A stretch of DNA of 64,000 bases from Marimicrobium sp963976735 (lineage in GTDB: Bacteria; Pseudomonadota; Gammaproteobacteria; Pseudomonadales; Halieaceae): assembly GCA_963976735.1 (NCBI GenBank), contig CAXBLZ010000008.1:10335-74334 (forward strand), in the 5' to 3' direction. The position numbers and the translations under genes were made by a program. Below the pieces are notes generated by a model. That model searched no databases and was not told the origin of the DNA. It saw only the letters and a list, made by a program, of their open reading frames with translations. Below, piece by piece: positions 45,667 through 55,259 of this stretch. The stretch's first letter is position 1. Each line of letters begins with the position of its first letter.

Positions 45667-47973
45667 ATGACTGGAAAGACCAAGTTCATAGCAGTGCTGA
45701 TGCGATACGTTCACTGGGTTGCCGTAATTAGCACCCTGTTGATTCTCGCGATTGGGTTCGGTGTGAGCCGCCTGCAGCTTGACTCAGGCATCAAGGTTTT
45801 CTTTAACAAAAACGACCCCAATCTATTGGCCCAGGAGCAGATCGAACAGACCTACGGCAAGGAAGACAATATCCTCGTTGTGATCGAGGCAAGGCAGGGC
45901 GATATCTTCACGCCGGAGAACCTCGCCACGGTGCAAAGCATCACAGAGCAATCGTGGTTTGTCCCCAATTCCAGACGCGTGGATTCGCTGAATAACTTTC
46001 TCTATCCCTCGGTGGATGGCGACGATATCCGTATCGGGGCACTGATTGAGAATGCGACAGCACTCTCGGCACAGGAAATAGCGGCCATTCGCGAGACGGC
46101 GCTCTCCCAGCAACCGCTGATAGGCAGGATTTTGTCGGCAAACGGCAGCGTCACTGCCGTGAATATCAGTTTGAACCTGAACATGCCGGACTCCGACAAA
46201 GCGCTCGCCATCGCCGAATCAGTTCGATTTGCCCGCGATATTCAGGAAAAGGCCGCATTGGCCAACCCGGGGCTGAATATTTATCTGGCGGGATGGGCGC
46301 TGACCGAGCAAACGCTCGCTGAAGTTACACAGGCCGACTCTGTGAGCCTGATGCCGCTGATGTTCTGTATCGTATTGCTGCTACTGGCGTTGCTACTTCG
46401 TTCGATTATGGCCTCTGTGTGCACAGTGATCGCTATTATCCTCAGCGTCATCGTGGGCATGGGCTATGCAGGGTGGACGGGCATCGGCATCAACAGCGTC
46501 AACGTCTCCGCACCAACCATTATAATGACACTCGCGATTGCCGATTGCGTGCACGTGCTCAGCACATTCCTGTCACAGTTGCGCCTCGGCAACGACAAGC
46601 GCACTGCACTTGGCACGAGCCTGCATCACACCCTGTACCCGATATTACTCACCAGCATAACCACTGCGCTGGGCTTTATCAGTATGAACTTCAGCGACTC
46701 ACCACCCTTTCGCGAATTGGGAAATATAGCAGCGGCGGGCGTGTTGGGAGCGCTTTGGGTGACCTTGGCAATACTCCCCAGCCTGATACTGATAACACCG
46801 TTCAAATCCAGCACCGGTGCGAGGACCGGATTGCCCATGGAGCGATTGTCCAGACTTGTCACCGGCCATTCCACTGCCATTTTCTGGAGTTCTCTCGCTC
46901 TGGTTATTCTCGCTATCAGCTTCATACCGAGACTCCAGCTTAACGACGACCCGACAAGCTATTTTTCATCCGACGTCGCCCTGACCGATGCCATTCGTGT
47001 CGTTGAGGAAAAACTCTCCGGTAATCAGTCACTGCATTACTCGATCGATGCAGGGCAGCCACAGGGTGTGTCAGACCCCGATTTCCTGGAATCCGTTTCA
47101 AGGTTTTCCGACTGGCTGCGGCAGCAGCCAGAAGTCGTCAACGTGGACGTGTTTACCGACACGCTAAAGCGACTCAACCAGGTGTTGCATGAGGATGATC
47201 CAGACTGGCACCGCCTGCCCGATTCAAAGGAAATGACATCCCAGTACATACTGCTTTACGAAATTTCCATACCCTACGGCCTGGACGTGACCCACCAGAT
47301 CAGCGCAGATAAGTCTGCGCTCAAGGTAGCAGTGGTGTTGAAAAACCAGAAATCGCAGGGCCTGATCAGTTTCGAGGAGCGCGCACGCCAGTGGATGGAG
47401 ACCAATACGCCAGAGATCGTAACGCGCGGAGCTGGCCAGTCGATAAGTTTTGCACACATTGGCATGAGAAACATCGAAAGCATGCTCAGCGGCTCACTCT
47501 TTGCCATTGTCGTCATCTCCCTGTGCATGGTGGTGGCGTTTCGCTCAGTCAAGTTCGGTCTGATCAGCTTTTTACCGAACCTGTTCCCGGCCCTTGTCAT
47601 ACTTGGTATCTGGGGGGCGGTGGTGAGCGAAATCAATATGGCGGCTTCTGTTGTTTTCAGCCTGACTCTTGGTATCGTTGTCGATGACAGCACCCACTTT
47701 CTGGTCAAATACAGGGAGGCCCGGATACAGCACAACATGAGTGCGACGGAGGCAGTCCACCGAACACTCACTACCGTAGGCAGCGCTCTGGTATCCACCT
47801 CTATCGTGTTGGCGGCAGGTTTTTTGGTTCTGGTGCACTCCGATTTTGCGGTTAATTCGACATCGGGCCTACTCGTGGCACTAACTATTGCTGTGGCTTT
47901 GGTACTGGATCTTCTGTTCTTGCCGGCGCTGCTGATGAAGATTGATCGCTGGCTGATACCGAAAGCCGGCTAA
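45667..47973 (+). CDS. RND superfamily transporter (MMPL/HAE3 type)
   Basis: A 768-residue RND protein with two repeats, each of one N-terminal helix, a periplasmic loop and five to six helices. SVNVSAPTIIMTLAIADCVH in repeat 1 and FSLTLGIVVDDSTHFLVKYR in repeat 2 carry the helix-4 acidic residues of proton coupling. The HAE3/MMPL group exports lipids and hydrophobic molecules. The ATG at 45667 is chosen; the 29 residues before it lack a helix. It is followed by LolA-like and outer-membrane genes and may form one export unit with them. Confidence 0.9.
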   Translation: MTGKTKFIAVLMRYVHWVAVISTLLILAIGFGVSRLQLDSGIKVFFNKNDPNLLAQEQIEQTYGKEDNILVVIEARQGDIFTPENLATVQSITEQSWFVPNSRRVDSLNNFLYPSVDGDDIRIGALIENATALSAQEIAAIRETALSQQPLIGRILSANGSVTAVNISLNLNMPDSDKALAIAESVRFARDIQEKAALANPGLNIYLAGWALTEQTLAEVTQADSVSLMPLMFCIVLLLLALLLRSIMASVCTVIAIILSVIVGMGYAGWTGIGINSVNVSAPTIIMTLAIADCVHVLSTFLSQLRLGNDKRTALGTSLHHTLYPILLTSITTALGFISMNFSDSPPFRELGNIAAAGVLGALWVTLAILPSLILITPFKSSTGARTGLPMERLSRLVTGHSTAIFWSSLALVILAISFIPRLQLNDDPTSYFSSDVALTDAIRVVEEKLSGNQSLHYSIDAGQPQGVSDPDFLESVSRFSDWLRQQPEVVNVDVFTDTLKRLNQVLHEDDPDWHRLPDSKEMTSQYILLYEISIPYGLDVTHQISADKSALKVAVVLKNQKSQGLISFEERARQWMETNTPEIVTRGAGQSISFAHIGMRNIESMLSGSLFAIVVISLCMVVAFRSVKFGLISFLPNLFPALVILGIWGAVVSEINMAASVVFSLTLGIVVDDSTHFLVKYREARIQHNMSATEAVHRTLTTVGSALVSTSIVLAAGFLVLVHSDFAVNSTSGLLVALTIAVALVLDLLFLPALLMKIDRWLIPKAG

Positions 47974-47997
47974 GATACAACTCCATGGAAGAACACT

Positions 47998-48834
47998 ATG
48001 AATAACCTAAACCTCCTGAGTGAACCTTTTGACCACCCCGCGCTGAAACGCAATCTGGCGGTCCTTTTTCTGTCATGCATTGCGCTACTCAGTGCTGCGG
48101 TTGCGCTCGCAGAATCAGATGCAGAAAAGGGCATGGCTATTGCCGTCGAGGCAGATCGTCGAGACAACGGCTTCGGGGACACCAGCGTTGACCTGACCAT
48201 GTTGATCGCGTCGTCTCCCGACAACATTATCACCCGGGAAATGCGTCAAATGGTGCTGGAGGTTGCGGACGATGGAGACAAAAGTATTATGGTTTTCGAT
48301 CGCCCCCGGGACTTGAAAGGCACAGCAATTCTCACCTTTACCCACAAAACCGAGGCCGACGAGCAATGGCTGTATCTGCCGGCACTGAAACGCGTCAAGC
48401 GCATCTCCTCAGCGGATAAATCCGGTCCCTTCATGGGTAGTGAGTTCGCCTACGAAGATCTCTCCTCGCAGGAGGTTGAGAAATACAGCTACAAATACTT
48501 GCGTGACGAAACGATCAACGGGGAACTGTGCTTCGTACTCGAACGCATCCCGACGGATACCAATTCCGGTTACACGCGCCAGGTTACCTGGGTTGACCAG
48601 TCGGAATATCGCCTGCAACGTGTCGATTATTACGATCGTAAAAACGCACTGCTGAAAACCATGCTTCCTGTCGGCTATCGACAGTACCTGGATCACTACT
48701 GGCGCCCGGAGGAACTGATTATGACCAATCACCAGACTGGTAAGAGCACGACACTGAGGTTCGGCAACTATCAATTCAGGACGGGCTTGAAAGATTCAGA
48801 TTTTACCCCCAGTGCTATCGCTCGCATCCGCTAG
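47998..48834 (+). CDS. LolA-like outer-membrane lipoprotein-sorting protein
   Basis: A 278-residue periplasmic protein. Signal peptide (about residues 17-39), then a LolA/LppX-like fold: MTLIASSPDNIITREMR-like opening, YLPALKRVKRISSADKSG, and EVEKYSYKYLRD. Such proteins carry a lipid or lipoprotein between membranes. It follows the RND gene by 24 bases with a good ribosome site (GGAAG). It is likely the periplasmic carrier for the transporter's cargo. Confidence 0.85.
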   Translation: MNNLNLLSEPFDHPALKRNLAVLFLSCIALLSAAVALAESDAEKGMAIAVEADRRDNGFGDTSVDLTMLIASSPDNIITREMRQMVLEVADDGDKSIMVFDRPRDLKGTAILTFTHKTEADEQWLYLPALKRVKRISSADKSGPFMGSEFAYEDLSSQEVEKYSYKYLRDETINGELCFVLERIPTDTNSGYTRQVTWVDQSEYRLQRVDYYDRKNALLKTMLPVGYRQYLDHYWRPEELIMTNHQTGKSTTLRFGNYQFRTGLKDSDFTPSAIARIR

Positions 48835-48860
48835 CCTACCCAGCGCCTGCAAGGATATTT

Positions 48861-50132
48861 GTGGTACGGTCTTCCGCATTACCGGTCGCAATACTGCTAT
48901 CCACTTTGCCGCTCGTGCATCGCGCAATGGCAGGTCCCGTGCCGCTCCCTGCAAACCCGTTACCCATTAGCACAGCCCCCGCACAGCCCGTACCGAGGAT
49001 CGATTGGGGTGAGTGGTCGGGCTATATCAGTTTCGATGCCCGCCTGTTTCCAAAATCGCCGGAGTTCCCGGATCAGCAGGACCAGGATTTCTCACTCGCA
49101 CTCAAGCCCGAGTACTATACTGACTGGGCAAACGGTGATCAGCAGTTCGTATTCGCACCGTTTTTCCGCTACGACACGGCCGACAACCAGAGAACACACG
49201 CCGATATAAGAGAGCTGTACTGGCAAATTGAGCACGATCGCTGGGTTGGCAAGATCGGGGTTGACGTTGTTTTCTGGGGCGTAACGGAATCCCAGCACCT
49301 GGTGGATATCATCAACCAGACAGACCTCGTGGAGAATATCGACGGCGAGGAAAAGCTCGGTCAACCAATGCTGAACCTCAACTATCTCAGCGATTGGGGG
49401 AACTGGCAGTTCTACGTCCTGCCTTATTTCAGGGAGAGGACGTTCCCCGGCAAACACGGTCGGCTGCGCACTGAGCCGGCAGTCGACACTCGCGATCCAC
49501 AATACGAATCTAACTCCGAGGAGCAGCACATTGACCTGGCGCTTCGCTGGAGCCATAACATCGGCGACTGGGATCTCGGCCTGGCGCATTTTTCCGGAAC
49601 AAGTCGGGAGCCCTACCTGTTTCCGGATGCGACTTCTGGCACGTTGAAATTACTGCCCGTGTATGTCCAGATCGACCAGACCAGCCTGGACGCCCAGGCC
49701 ACCAAAGGCGCCTGGCTGTGGAAGCTTGAAGCAATCTATAACCGAAACACGCTGGACGATTACTACGCATACGTCGGAGGATTTGAGAGAACCAGTTTCG
49801 GCGCGGCCAACACAGCCGCCGACCTGGGCCTGCTGCTGGAATACCACTACGACGAACGAGGCGACGAGGCTACCAATGGCCTGCAAAGCGATATATATGT
49901 CGGGGCGCGCCTCACTGCCAATGACTTGCCGGGCACCATGGTACTGGCGGGCGTTATCTACGACACCGATACGCAGACGATTTTTGGCAATATTGAAGCC
50001 TCACGCAGACTGGGTGAGAACTGGGTGCTCTCTCTTGAGTTACGGTTCACGACCAACACTGATGAGAAGGACAATCTGTACTTCTTTAGATCCGACGATT
50101 ATCTGGGCATTGAGTTCACGCGTTATTTTTAG
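48861..50132 (+). CDS. Outer-membrane beta-barrel protein of the RND module
   Basis: A 423-residue protein with a signal peptide (SALPVAILLSTLPLVHRAMA) and many amphipathic strands, ending in an aromatic strand FTRYF typical of outer-membrane barrels. The GTG start at 48861 is supported by AAGGA five bases upstream. It resembles the large barrels found next to RND and LolA-like genes. It probably acts as the outer-membrane part of the export set. Confidence 0.78.
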   Translation: MVRSSALPVAILLSTLPLVHRAMAGPVPLPANPLPISTAPAQPVPRIDWGEWSGYISFDARLFPKSPEFPDQQDQDFSLALKPEYYTDWANGDQQFVFAPFFRYDTADNQRTHADIRELYWQIEHDRWVGKIGVDVVFWGVTESQHLVDIINQTDLVENIDGEEKLGQPMLNLNYLSDWGNWQFYVLPYFRERTFPGKHGRLRTEPAVDTRDPQYESNSEEQHIDLALRWSHNIGDWDLGLAHFSGTSREPYLFPDATSGTLKLLPVYVQIDQTSLDAQATKGAWLWKLEAIYNRNTLDDYYAYVGGFERTSFGAANTAADLGLLLEYHYDERGDEATNGLQSDIYVGARLTANDLPGTMVLAGVIYDTDTQTIFGNIEASRRLGENWVLSLELRFTTNTDEKDNLYFFRSDDYLGIEFTRYF

Positions 50133-50160
50133 TCTTTGACTACACGCTCAGGGAGTATGA

Positions 50161-50177
50161 GACACTAAAATAGTGTC
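50161..50177 (+). terminator. Hairpin after the RND module
   Basis: GACACTA/TAGTGTC forms a 7-bp stem with an AAA loop, 28 bases after the barrel gene stop. There is no long T tract, but the 50204-50225 stem beyond it supplies one in the other direction. Together they end transcription from both sides. Confidence 0.5.
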
Positions 50178-50203
50178 CCTTGCGTCAACCGAAAGACAAA
50201 AAA

Positions 50204-50225
50204 AACCGCACGTGAATGTGCGGTT
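50204..50225 (-). terminator. Bidirectional rho-independent terminator (PEP-CTERM gene)
   Basis: AACCGCAC/GTGCGGTT stem around GTGAAT. On the minus strand it is followed by eight T residues, a strong intrinsic terminator for the PEP-CTERM gene that ends at 50268. On the plus strand GGTTTTGG follows, so it may also stop the RND operon. Confidence 0.85.
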
Positions 50226-50267
50226 TTGGCTGCGGGCTGGCAATACCAGCCCAGTGACTCCGTCAGA

Positions 50268-51233
50268 CTATTTCTTGTTGCGTCGCGTTGCACGCGCACC
50301 CAACAGCAGGCCGGTTCCCATCAGAAGCAGAGAGCTTGGCACAGGCACCACACGGAACAGGTCAGTAGAGGTCGTGGTGTTAAACGCCAGCGTATAGCCG
50401 GTTCCAGATGTTAAGCCGGAGATATCAATGTTGTAAGTCCCACTTCCTGCCACAATGTTGGCAGCACCCGCACTGGACGATGTGTTGTTAAGTGACAACG
50501 CTGTCTCGGTGGCTGTACAGGTGAGGCCTGCGGCACAGGTAGTCACTGTGTTTGTGCCCGTCGGCGCCCAGGAAGCGAGCGTCAAGCCGTCTTTCTGTAA
50601 CAGCAAGGTAGCACCAGAGGCTGCTTGCGCAATACCCAGATCACCACCGGATACCTCGGTGTGAACGTTGATATCGGCGTCAAACGAAACGCTGAGGGTG
50701 CCAGCCGGGCCGACTGCAAAGCTCAAGGCCAGATTGGTGTTGGAGCCAATGTTGGTGTTTGACTGAGCGCTGGAGCCCATGTCGATATTGCTCTCGGAAA
50801 TTGACGTCACGTGAGTCGTCGGATCACCCGTCAAGGTAGCCGAAACCACTTCAGCTTCGGCGTTGGAGTAATCCCCAACCATACCGAAAACAGTGTAGTC
50901 ACCCTCGCCGCGAACACCGGCGCTGGCGGGAGGTGCATTCTGCACCTTGCCACTCAGGGTGGGAGACGGACCGGAACACGAGGAGAATACACCGAAGCTA
51001 CCGGCACAGCTGGCAGCACCGCTGGAGGGGTCCTCGGCGCCATTGAGAATAGCATCCTGGTTGGCACTGAACGTGTAGAGTCCCGCACCACCGGAAACAG
51101 CATTGAACGTCACGTTCAGGTTGTCGACATTCAGGTAGCTCAAACCGTATACGTCCGCAGACGCCTGGCTCACCATGCCAACCCCCAGTGCAGCGCTGAA
51201 TGCAACCGCCATCTTCCCTTTACTGAATTTCAT
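50268..51233 (-). CDS. PEP-CTERM sorting domain protein (exosortase target)
   Basis: A 321-residue Ser/Thr/Gly-rich secreted protein. N-terminal signal AVAFSAALGVGMVSQASA. The C-terminus is a PEP-CTERM-like signal: VVPVPSSLLLMGTG, a hydrophobic helix, and the basic tail ATRRNKK. The motif reads P-V-P rather than P-E-P. It should be exported, cut by XrtA and linked to the surface or released. Four cysteines lie in two pairs. It has its own sigma-54 promoter and terminator, so it is a single-gene transcript. It is the only target I found in the window. Confidence 0.92.
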   Translation of the reverse strand: MKFSKGKMAVAFSAALGVGMVSQASADVYGLSYLNVDNLNVTFNAVSGGAGLYTFSANQDAILNGAEDPSSGAASCAGSFGVFSSCSGPSPTLSGKVQNAPPASAGVRGEGDYTVFGMVGDYSNAEAEVVSATLTGDPTTHVTSISESNIDMGSSAQSNTNIGSNTNLALSFAVGPAGTLSVSFDADINVHTEVSGGDLGIAQAASGATLLLQKDGLTLASWAPTGTNTVTTCAAGLTCTATETALSLNNTSSSAGAANIVAGSGTYNIDISGLTSGTGYTLAFNTTTSTDLFRVVPVPSSLLLMGTGLLLGARATRRNKK

Positions 51234-51316
51234 GTGGAACTCCTAACTCAATGTTGACTAACCTGATTCCGACCAGCGTGACGCCTGCTGATTGTACTGT
51301 TTCCTGGCTCATATAA

Positions 51317-51332
51317 TGCAAACGCTATGCCA
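51317..51332 (-). promoter_or_regulatory. Sigma-54 promoter of the PEP-CTERM gene
   Basis: Minus-strand TGGCATAGCGTTTGCA has the -24 GG and -12 GC with 10 bases between, and matches TGGCA...TTGCA well. Transcription should start about 12 bases beyond it (near 51306), giving a leader of about 72 bases. It is the target expected for PrsR. Confidence 0.85.
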
Positions 51333-51397
51333 AAAATAATTTTCCCTTTAAAAACAGAAGCTTAAATATTCTGTCTCAATTTATCCGTGGGTACAGG

Positions 51398-51423
51398 CTG
51401 TCACTTGTAAAAAAAGCTGACAG
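51398..51423 (-). promoter_or_regulatory. Inverted repeat upstream of the sigma-54 promoter (possible PrsR site)
   Basis: CTGTCA at 51398-51403 and TGACAG at 51418-51423 are exact inverted copies with a 14-base AT-rich spacer. The centre is about 80 bases upstream of the -24 element, a normal distance for an enhancer used by a sigma-54 activator with a Fis-type helix-turn-helix. Confidence 0.6.
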
Positions 51424-51562
51424 TCACCTTTTCACCAGAGAAACTTAGACAAAATGATAACTCCCCGACGCTTAAAAAAACAGGAACCAGTTCTCAGTTT
51501 CAGGTGATCCGGCCAAAACGCCACTGCGCTGTCGCACAGCACAGCAGCCCCGCGACAACACA

Positions 51563-54349
51563 CTACTCCCCATTGCCTGCAGATGACAGGAGAACCTCGG
51601 CTTTCGCAACCAAATCTTCACGTTCGGCGCTTCCGATGACCAGTTCCAGATACGGTCTCGCAGCAGCGGGCTGGCCGATATCGAGCAACAGGCGCGCCAA
51701 ATCCAGTTTTAGCTGCATATTGTCCGGGTACAGCGCCACGGCCTTTCGTAACGTTTGCTCTCCCTGCTCCGTTTCGCCGTTGGCAACCAGCACAGTGCCG
51801 AGGGTAGAGAGCATAAAAGGGTCCTCAGGGACCAGCGCGATACCCTGTCTCGCGTAATTCAATGCCTGCTTCGGGTCTCGTTCACGCATCAGCCAGGCCA
51901 GGTTATTCAGCGCCACCACCGACTGCGGAGCGACACCGAGCAATCGCTGATAAACATCAATGGCCTTGCCCTCCTCATTTCGTGCAAGGTAGCTTTGCCC
52001 CAGTACCAGCATCAGGCTGCTACTGCGCGGAAAATTCCCAGACCCGGCCTCCAGCAGCGCCAGCGCGTCCTCTTCCCGCCCCTGGCTGTTGATGGTAGTA
52101 AACAGCAGCATCACCGTCTCTGGCGCAGGCTGCAGGGACAGCGACTTTTGCAAAGCCTGCTCGGCGGCCTCGAGATTGCCGGCACTGGCATTCAGCCAAC
52201 CCTGTGTATAAAAGACATCGGCCCGGTCTTCCTTCATCTCGGATTGCAACGCCTCCATCTCTGCAAAGGCAGCGTCGGAATCACCCGATTCAGCCAGCAC
52301 TCTTATGATGGACAGCCTCGCGGGTAAATACCCGGGCTTCAGGTCCCGAGCCACTTGCAGATGCTTCAGCGCGCGGTCCATGTCTTTGTCCCTGGCGAGG
52401 GCATCGCCGTAGTAAAAGTTTGCCAGCACTGAATCAGGGGATAACTCGACCCACTTTTCCCAGACTTTAGCCGCGCCTTCCGCGTTGCCAAGGTTCAACA
52501 GCGACTTCCCCCGCAGTTCCATCAGCGACGGTTGGGACTGAATGACACTGTCGCTGAGGCTCTCCGTCCGCACCGATACCTGCTCGTGCTGCCCGTTATC
52601 AAAATACAGCCTTACCAGGCGCGCCTGTAACTCCAGGTTCTGAGGATCGCGGTCGAGTAGTTCAATCAACTGCTTCTCGGCCTCGGTGAAGTCCTTGGTG
52701 GCGACGAGAAGCTCGGATTGAACACCGATCGCCTCCAAATCATTCGGGTGCTCCTGCAAATAGGCAGCCAGCAACTCCTCTGCCCGCGCCTCCTCACCGG
52801 TTCGCAGGTATATTTTCGCCAGCGTCTTGACCGCAGAGGGCTCCATCGGGTCAATCGCCAGGGACTGCTCCAAAAACACTTTCCCCCTGCGCCAATCGCC
52901 ACCGTAAAGATAGATTGCGGCCAGCATATTGAGGGGCTCAACGCGGTCGGGGTACTGCTGCTGCAGGTTCTCAGCGATGGTAACGGCCTCCTTCAACTGC
53001 CCCTGCTCCAGTGCAGCTCCGGCCGAGATGAGCACCTTGACAAAGTCGCCTTCGGGCACCTGCTTCTCGGCCGCGGCAATAATCTCTTCAACGAAATCTC
53101 CCCGCATGGTCTTTGCCAGACTCAACATACTTTGAACCGACATATTCCCGGGTGACAGTTCCGACAAGCGCTGGAGGTATTCGATCGCCTCATCGCCCTC
53201 GCCTTCCATCAGGGCAATGGAGCCGAGCATGCCGAGCGCCATGGTATCGTCCTCCTGTTGCTCCAACAGCTTGCTCAAGGTCTCCTTGGCGGCACCAAGA
53301 TCCTGCTGCTGAATATTGAGCGAGGCGAACATGCGGGCAATTTCGACGGAGTTGGGGATCGCGTAATAGAGCTGGTTCGCAATCATCTGGGCCTGCTCCA
53401 GCTTACCCTCCGCCATATAGCTGGCGACCAGGTACAATTTTGCGAGCGGATCCTCCGGATTGCCCGCTACGGACACCTCCAGCACTTGCGAAGCGACCGG
53501 AAAATTTTGCTGCTGAAACTCGATGTATCCACGCACAAAGTTGACATACGGATGATCCTTGAAGCCGCCATCGTACAGCTTTTCGATATCGCTTCTGGCG
53601 GCGCCATAATCCTCTAACTGCGCCTCGATCAATGCCCGTCTGGCCAACAGCAATGACTCGTAACTGCGATTGAGCACCGCATTATCATAGGCTTCTCGGG
53701 CGCCATCCAGATCGCCATCTGCCGCCAGCAAATCGCCCATCAGAGCCCAGGCTTCCGCCGATTTTGGGTCAATCTCCAGGGCCTGTTTTACCAGTGTCTC
53801 AGCTGTCTCACGGCGCCCAACCTGCGCCTCGTAACTGGCCTTGGCCAGTACTGCGATAACCGATTCCCCGTTCAGTTTTAGCGCCTTTGCAATCTCCGCA
53901 TCGGCCAGCCTGAACTGCTGTTTTCGAATCAGTGCATGAGCGCGATAGGCGTGGATATCCGCGAGTTGCGCCGGCTGAAGTTTGTTCGGGAGCTTCTCCG
54001 ATTTGGCCAGCAAGCGGTCAAAATCACCCTGCAAATACAGGGCCTGCAGTTGCAGGAGTACCACCTCCCGCGACAACATGCCCAACTCTTCAGCGCGGCG
54101 AGCCTCCTTCTCCGCCGTCGCTCCCTCCCCTTGTGCCAGCGCAACATTGGCAAGTTCATAGCGCACCTGGGGATTGTTTGGATCCTTACTGGCAGCATTT
54201 TTCAGCTCTATACTGGCCGCCTCAAATTCACCCGACGCCATATAGTCTTGAGCCTTGGCAATATGCTCCTGTGGCGTCAAGTCTTTGGCGCAGGAAGCCA
54301 CCAGAATGAGGGCGCCAACCGCCAAATACTTCAAAAATTGCCTATTCAT
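51563..54349 (-). CDS. prsT: XrtA/PEP-CTERM system TPR lipoprotein PrsT, copy 2
   Basis: A 928-residue lipoprotein with lipobox LVASC and more than twenty TPR units. It has the same layout as copy 1 at 41552-44329 but clearly different sequence, so the duplication is old. It is last in the minus-strand run that begins with the protease or phosphatase genes near 60 kb and lies 50 bases after the beta-helix acyltransferase gene. It may scaffold a different export route from copy 1. Confidence 0.9.
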   Translation of the reverse strand: MNRQFLKYLAVGALILVASCAKDLTPQEHIAKAQDYMASGEFEAASIELKNAASKDPNNPQVRYELANVALAQGEGATAEKEARRAEELGMLSREVVLLQLQALYLQGDFDRLLAKSEKLPNKLQPAQLADIHAYRAHALIRKQQFRLADAEIAKALKLNGESVIAVLAKASYEAQVGRRETAETLVKQALEIDPKSAEAWALMGDLLAADGDLDGAREAYDNAVLNRSYESLLLARRALIEAQLEDYGAARSDIEKLYDGGFKDHPYVNFVRGYIEFQQQNFPVASQVLEVSVAGNPEDPLAKLYLVASYMAEGKLEQAQMIANQLYYAIPNSVEIARMFASLNIQQQDLGAAKETLSKLLEQQEDDTMALGMLGSIALMEGEGDEAIEYLQRLSELSPGNMSVQSMLSLAKTMRGDFVEEIIAAAEKQVPEGDFVKVLISAGAALEQGQLKEAVTIAENLQQQYPDRVEPLNMLAAIYLYGGDWRRGKVFLEQSLAIDPMEPSAVKTLAKIYLRTGEEARAEELLAAYLQEHPNDLEAIGVQSELLVATKDFTEAEKQLIELLDRDPQNLELQARLVRLYFDNGQHEQVSVRTESLSDSVIQSQPSLMELRGKSLLNLGNAEGAAKVWEKWVELSPDSVLANFYYGDALARDKDMDRALKHLQVARDLKPGYLPARLSIIRVLAESGDSDAAFAEMEALQSEMKEDRADVFYTQGWLNASAGNLEAAEQALQKSLSLQPAPETVMLLFTTINSQGREEDALALLEAGSGNFPRSSSLMLVLGQSYLARNEEGKAIDVYQRLLGVAPQSVVALNNLAWLMRERDPKQALNYARQGIALVPEDPFMLSTLGTVLVANGETEQGEQTLRKAVALYPDNMQLKLDLARLLLDIGQPAAARPYLELVIGSAEREDLVAKAEVLLSSAGNGE

Positions 54350-54399
54350 ATGATCGCTCGTTCCACTATAAAAGTTGTCAGTGAGTGTGCTGGGATACG

Positions 54400-55098
54400 T
54401 CAGCCGCCAGTAGATCGGTCAGGAGCCAATTCGCTGGCCGCACTTCCCAGCCGGCGGGCGGGCACGCCCCCCCAGTGTTCCCCTGCAGCAATATGCGTGC
54501 CCTTTTTAACTACGGCTCCAGCGGAGACAATGGCGCCATCGCCCACGGTCACCCCGGACATGATGATTGCGTGGGCACCGACCGTCACATTGTTGCCCAG
54601 TACGATACGATCAAGGGCAAAATGATGGCCTTCTATCGCGTGAGAATACAATGTCGCAGCGTGGCCGATAATCGTGTTATCGCCTATCTCGGTCAGCGGC
54701 GGATCCAGGATCGTACCGGGGCTGAAGCTGTTCGAGCCAATTTTGGTCCCCAGCAATGCATAGACCAAAGTTTTTAGCGGAACGGGCAGTATCTCAGTGC
54801 GGATCAAGGTATTGAACAACATCAAGTAAAACAGAATATTAACCTGGGCGGCAAACTCAGCGCGCGAGCCCGGCTCGATATACCCCTCTTGCAGTGGAAA
54901 AGCGCGCAAAAACAGTCGGTAAATCACAAACGCCCAAATGTACACCAGTATCACCAGCATGATGACATAGATCACACCGTAGAAGTCACCCAGCCACTCC
55001 TTGCTGGCGACAAGACTAGTAGACACTATCGCCAGCAGGACCACCAAAGTAAGTAGTAGCGTGAAGAAACCGATTTGGCCCACTGTAATTTTACGCAT
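54400..55098 (-). CDS. Membrane-anchored left-handed beta-helix acyltransferase
   Basis: A 232-residue protein. Two N-terminal membrane helices (residues about 8-30 and 40-62), a third hydrophobic part near 92-110, then hexapeptide repeats (IGDNTIIGHAATLYSH, LGNNVTVGAHAIIMSG) with the His of the active site in GHAATLYSHAIEG. It is a member of the serine acetyltransferase/LpxA-like superfamily and would transfer acetyl or a longer acyl group at the membrane. It precedes prsT copy 2. The 161-base gap before it has an AGAGT/ACTCT hairpin. Confidence 0.82.
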   Translation of the reverse strand: MRKITVGQIGFFTLLLTLVVLLAIVSTSLVASKEWLGDFYGVIYVIMLVILVYIWAFVIYRLFLRAFPLQEGYIEPGSRAEFAAQVNILFYLMLFNTLIRTEILPVPLKTLVYALLGTKIGSNSFSPGTILDPPLTEIGDNTIIGHAATLYSHAIEGHHFALDRIVLGNNVTVGAHAIIMSGVTVGDGAIVSAGAVVKKGTHIAAGEHWGGVPARRLGSAASELAPDRSTGG

Positions 55099-55259
55099 AT
55101 ATCGCCCCCTGGATCTTCGTACACAGAGTATAGACTCTATATCTATCTTATTGATTAATCGATAAATTTTAAGTTCTTTACACTACCTGGCAAGAACCCG
55201 GTGGCGTCTCCAGGCTCAACATCCAGATGACTCTCCTCGCTTCATTGCCTCCGCTGCAA

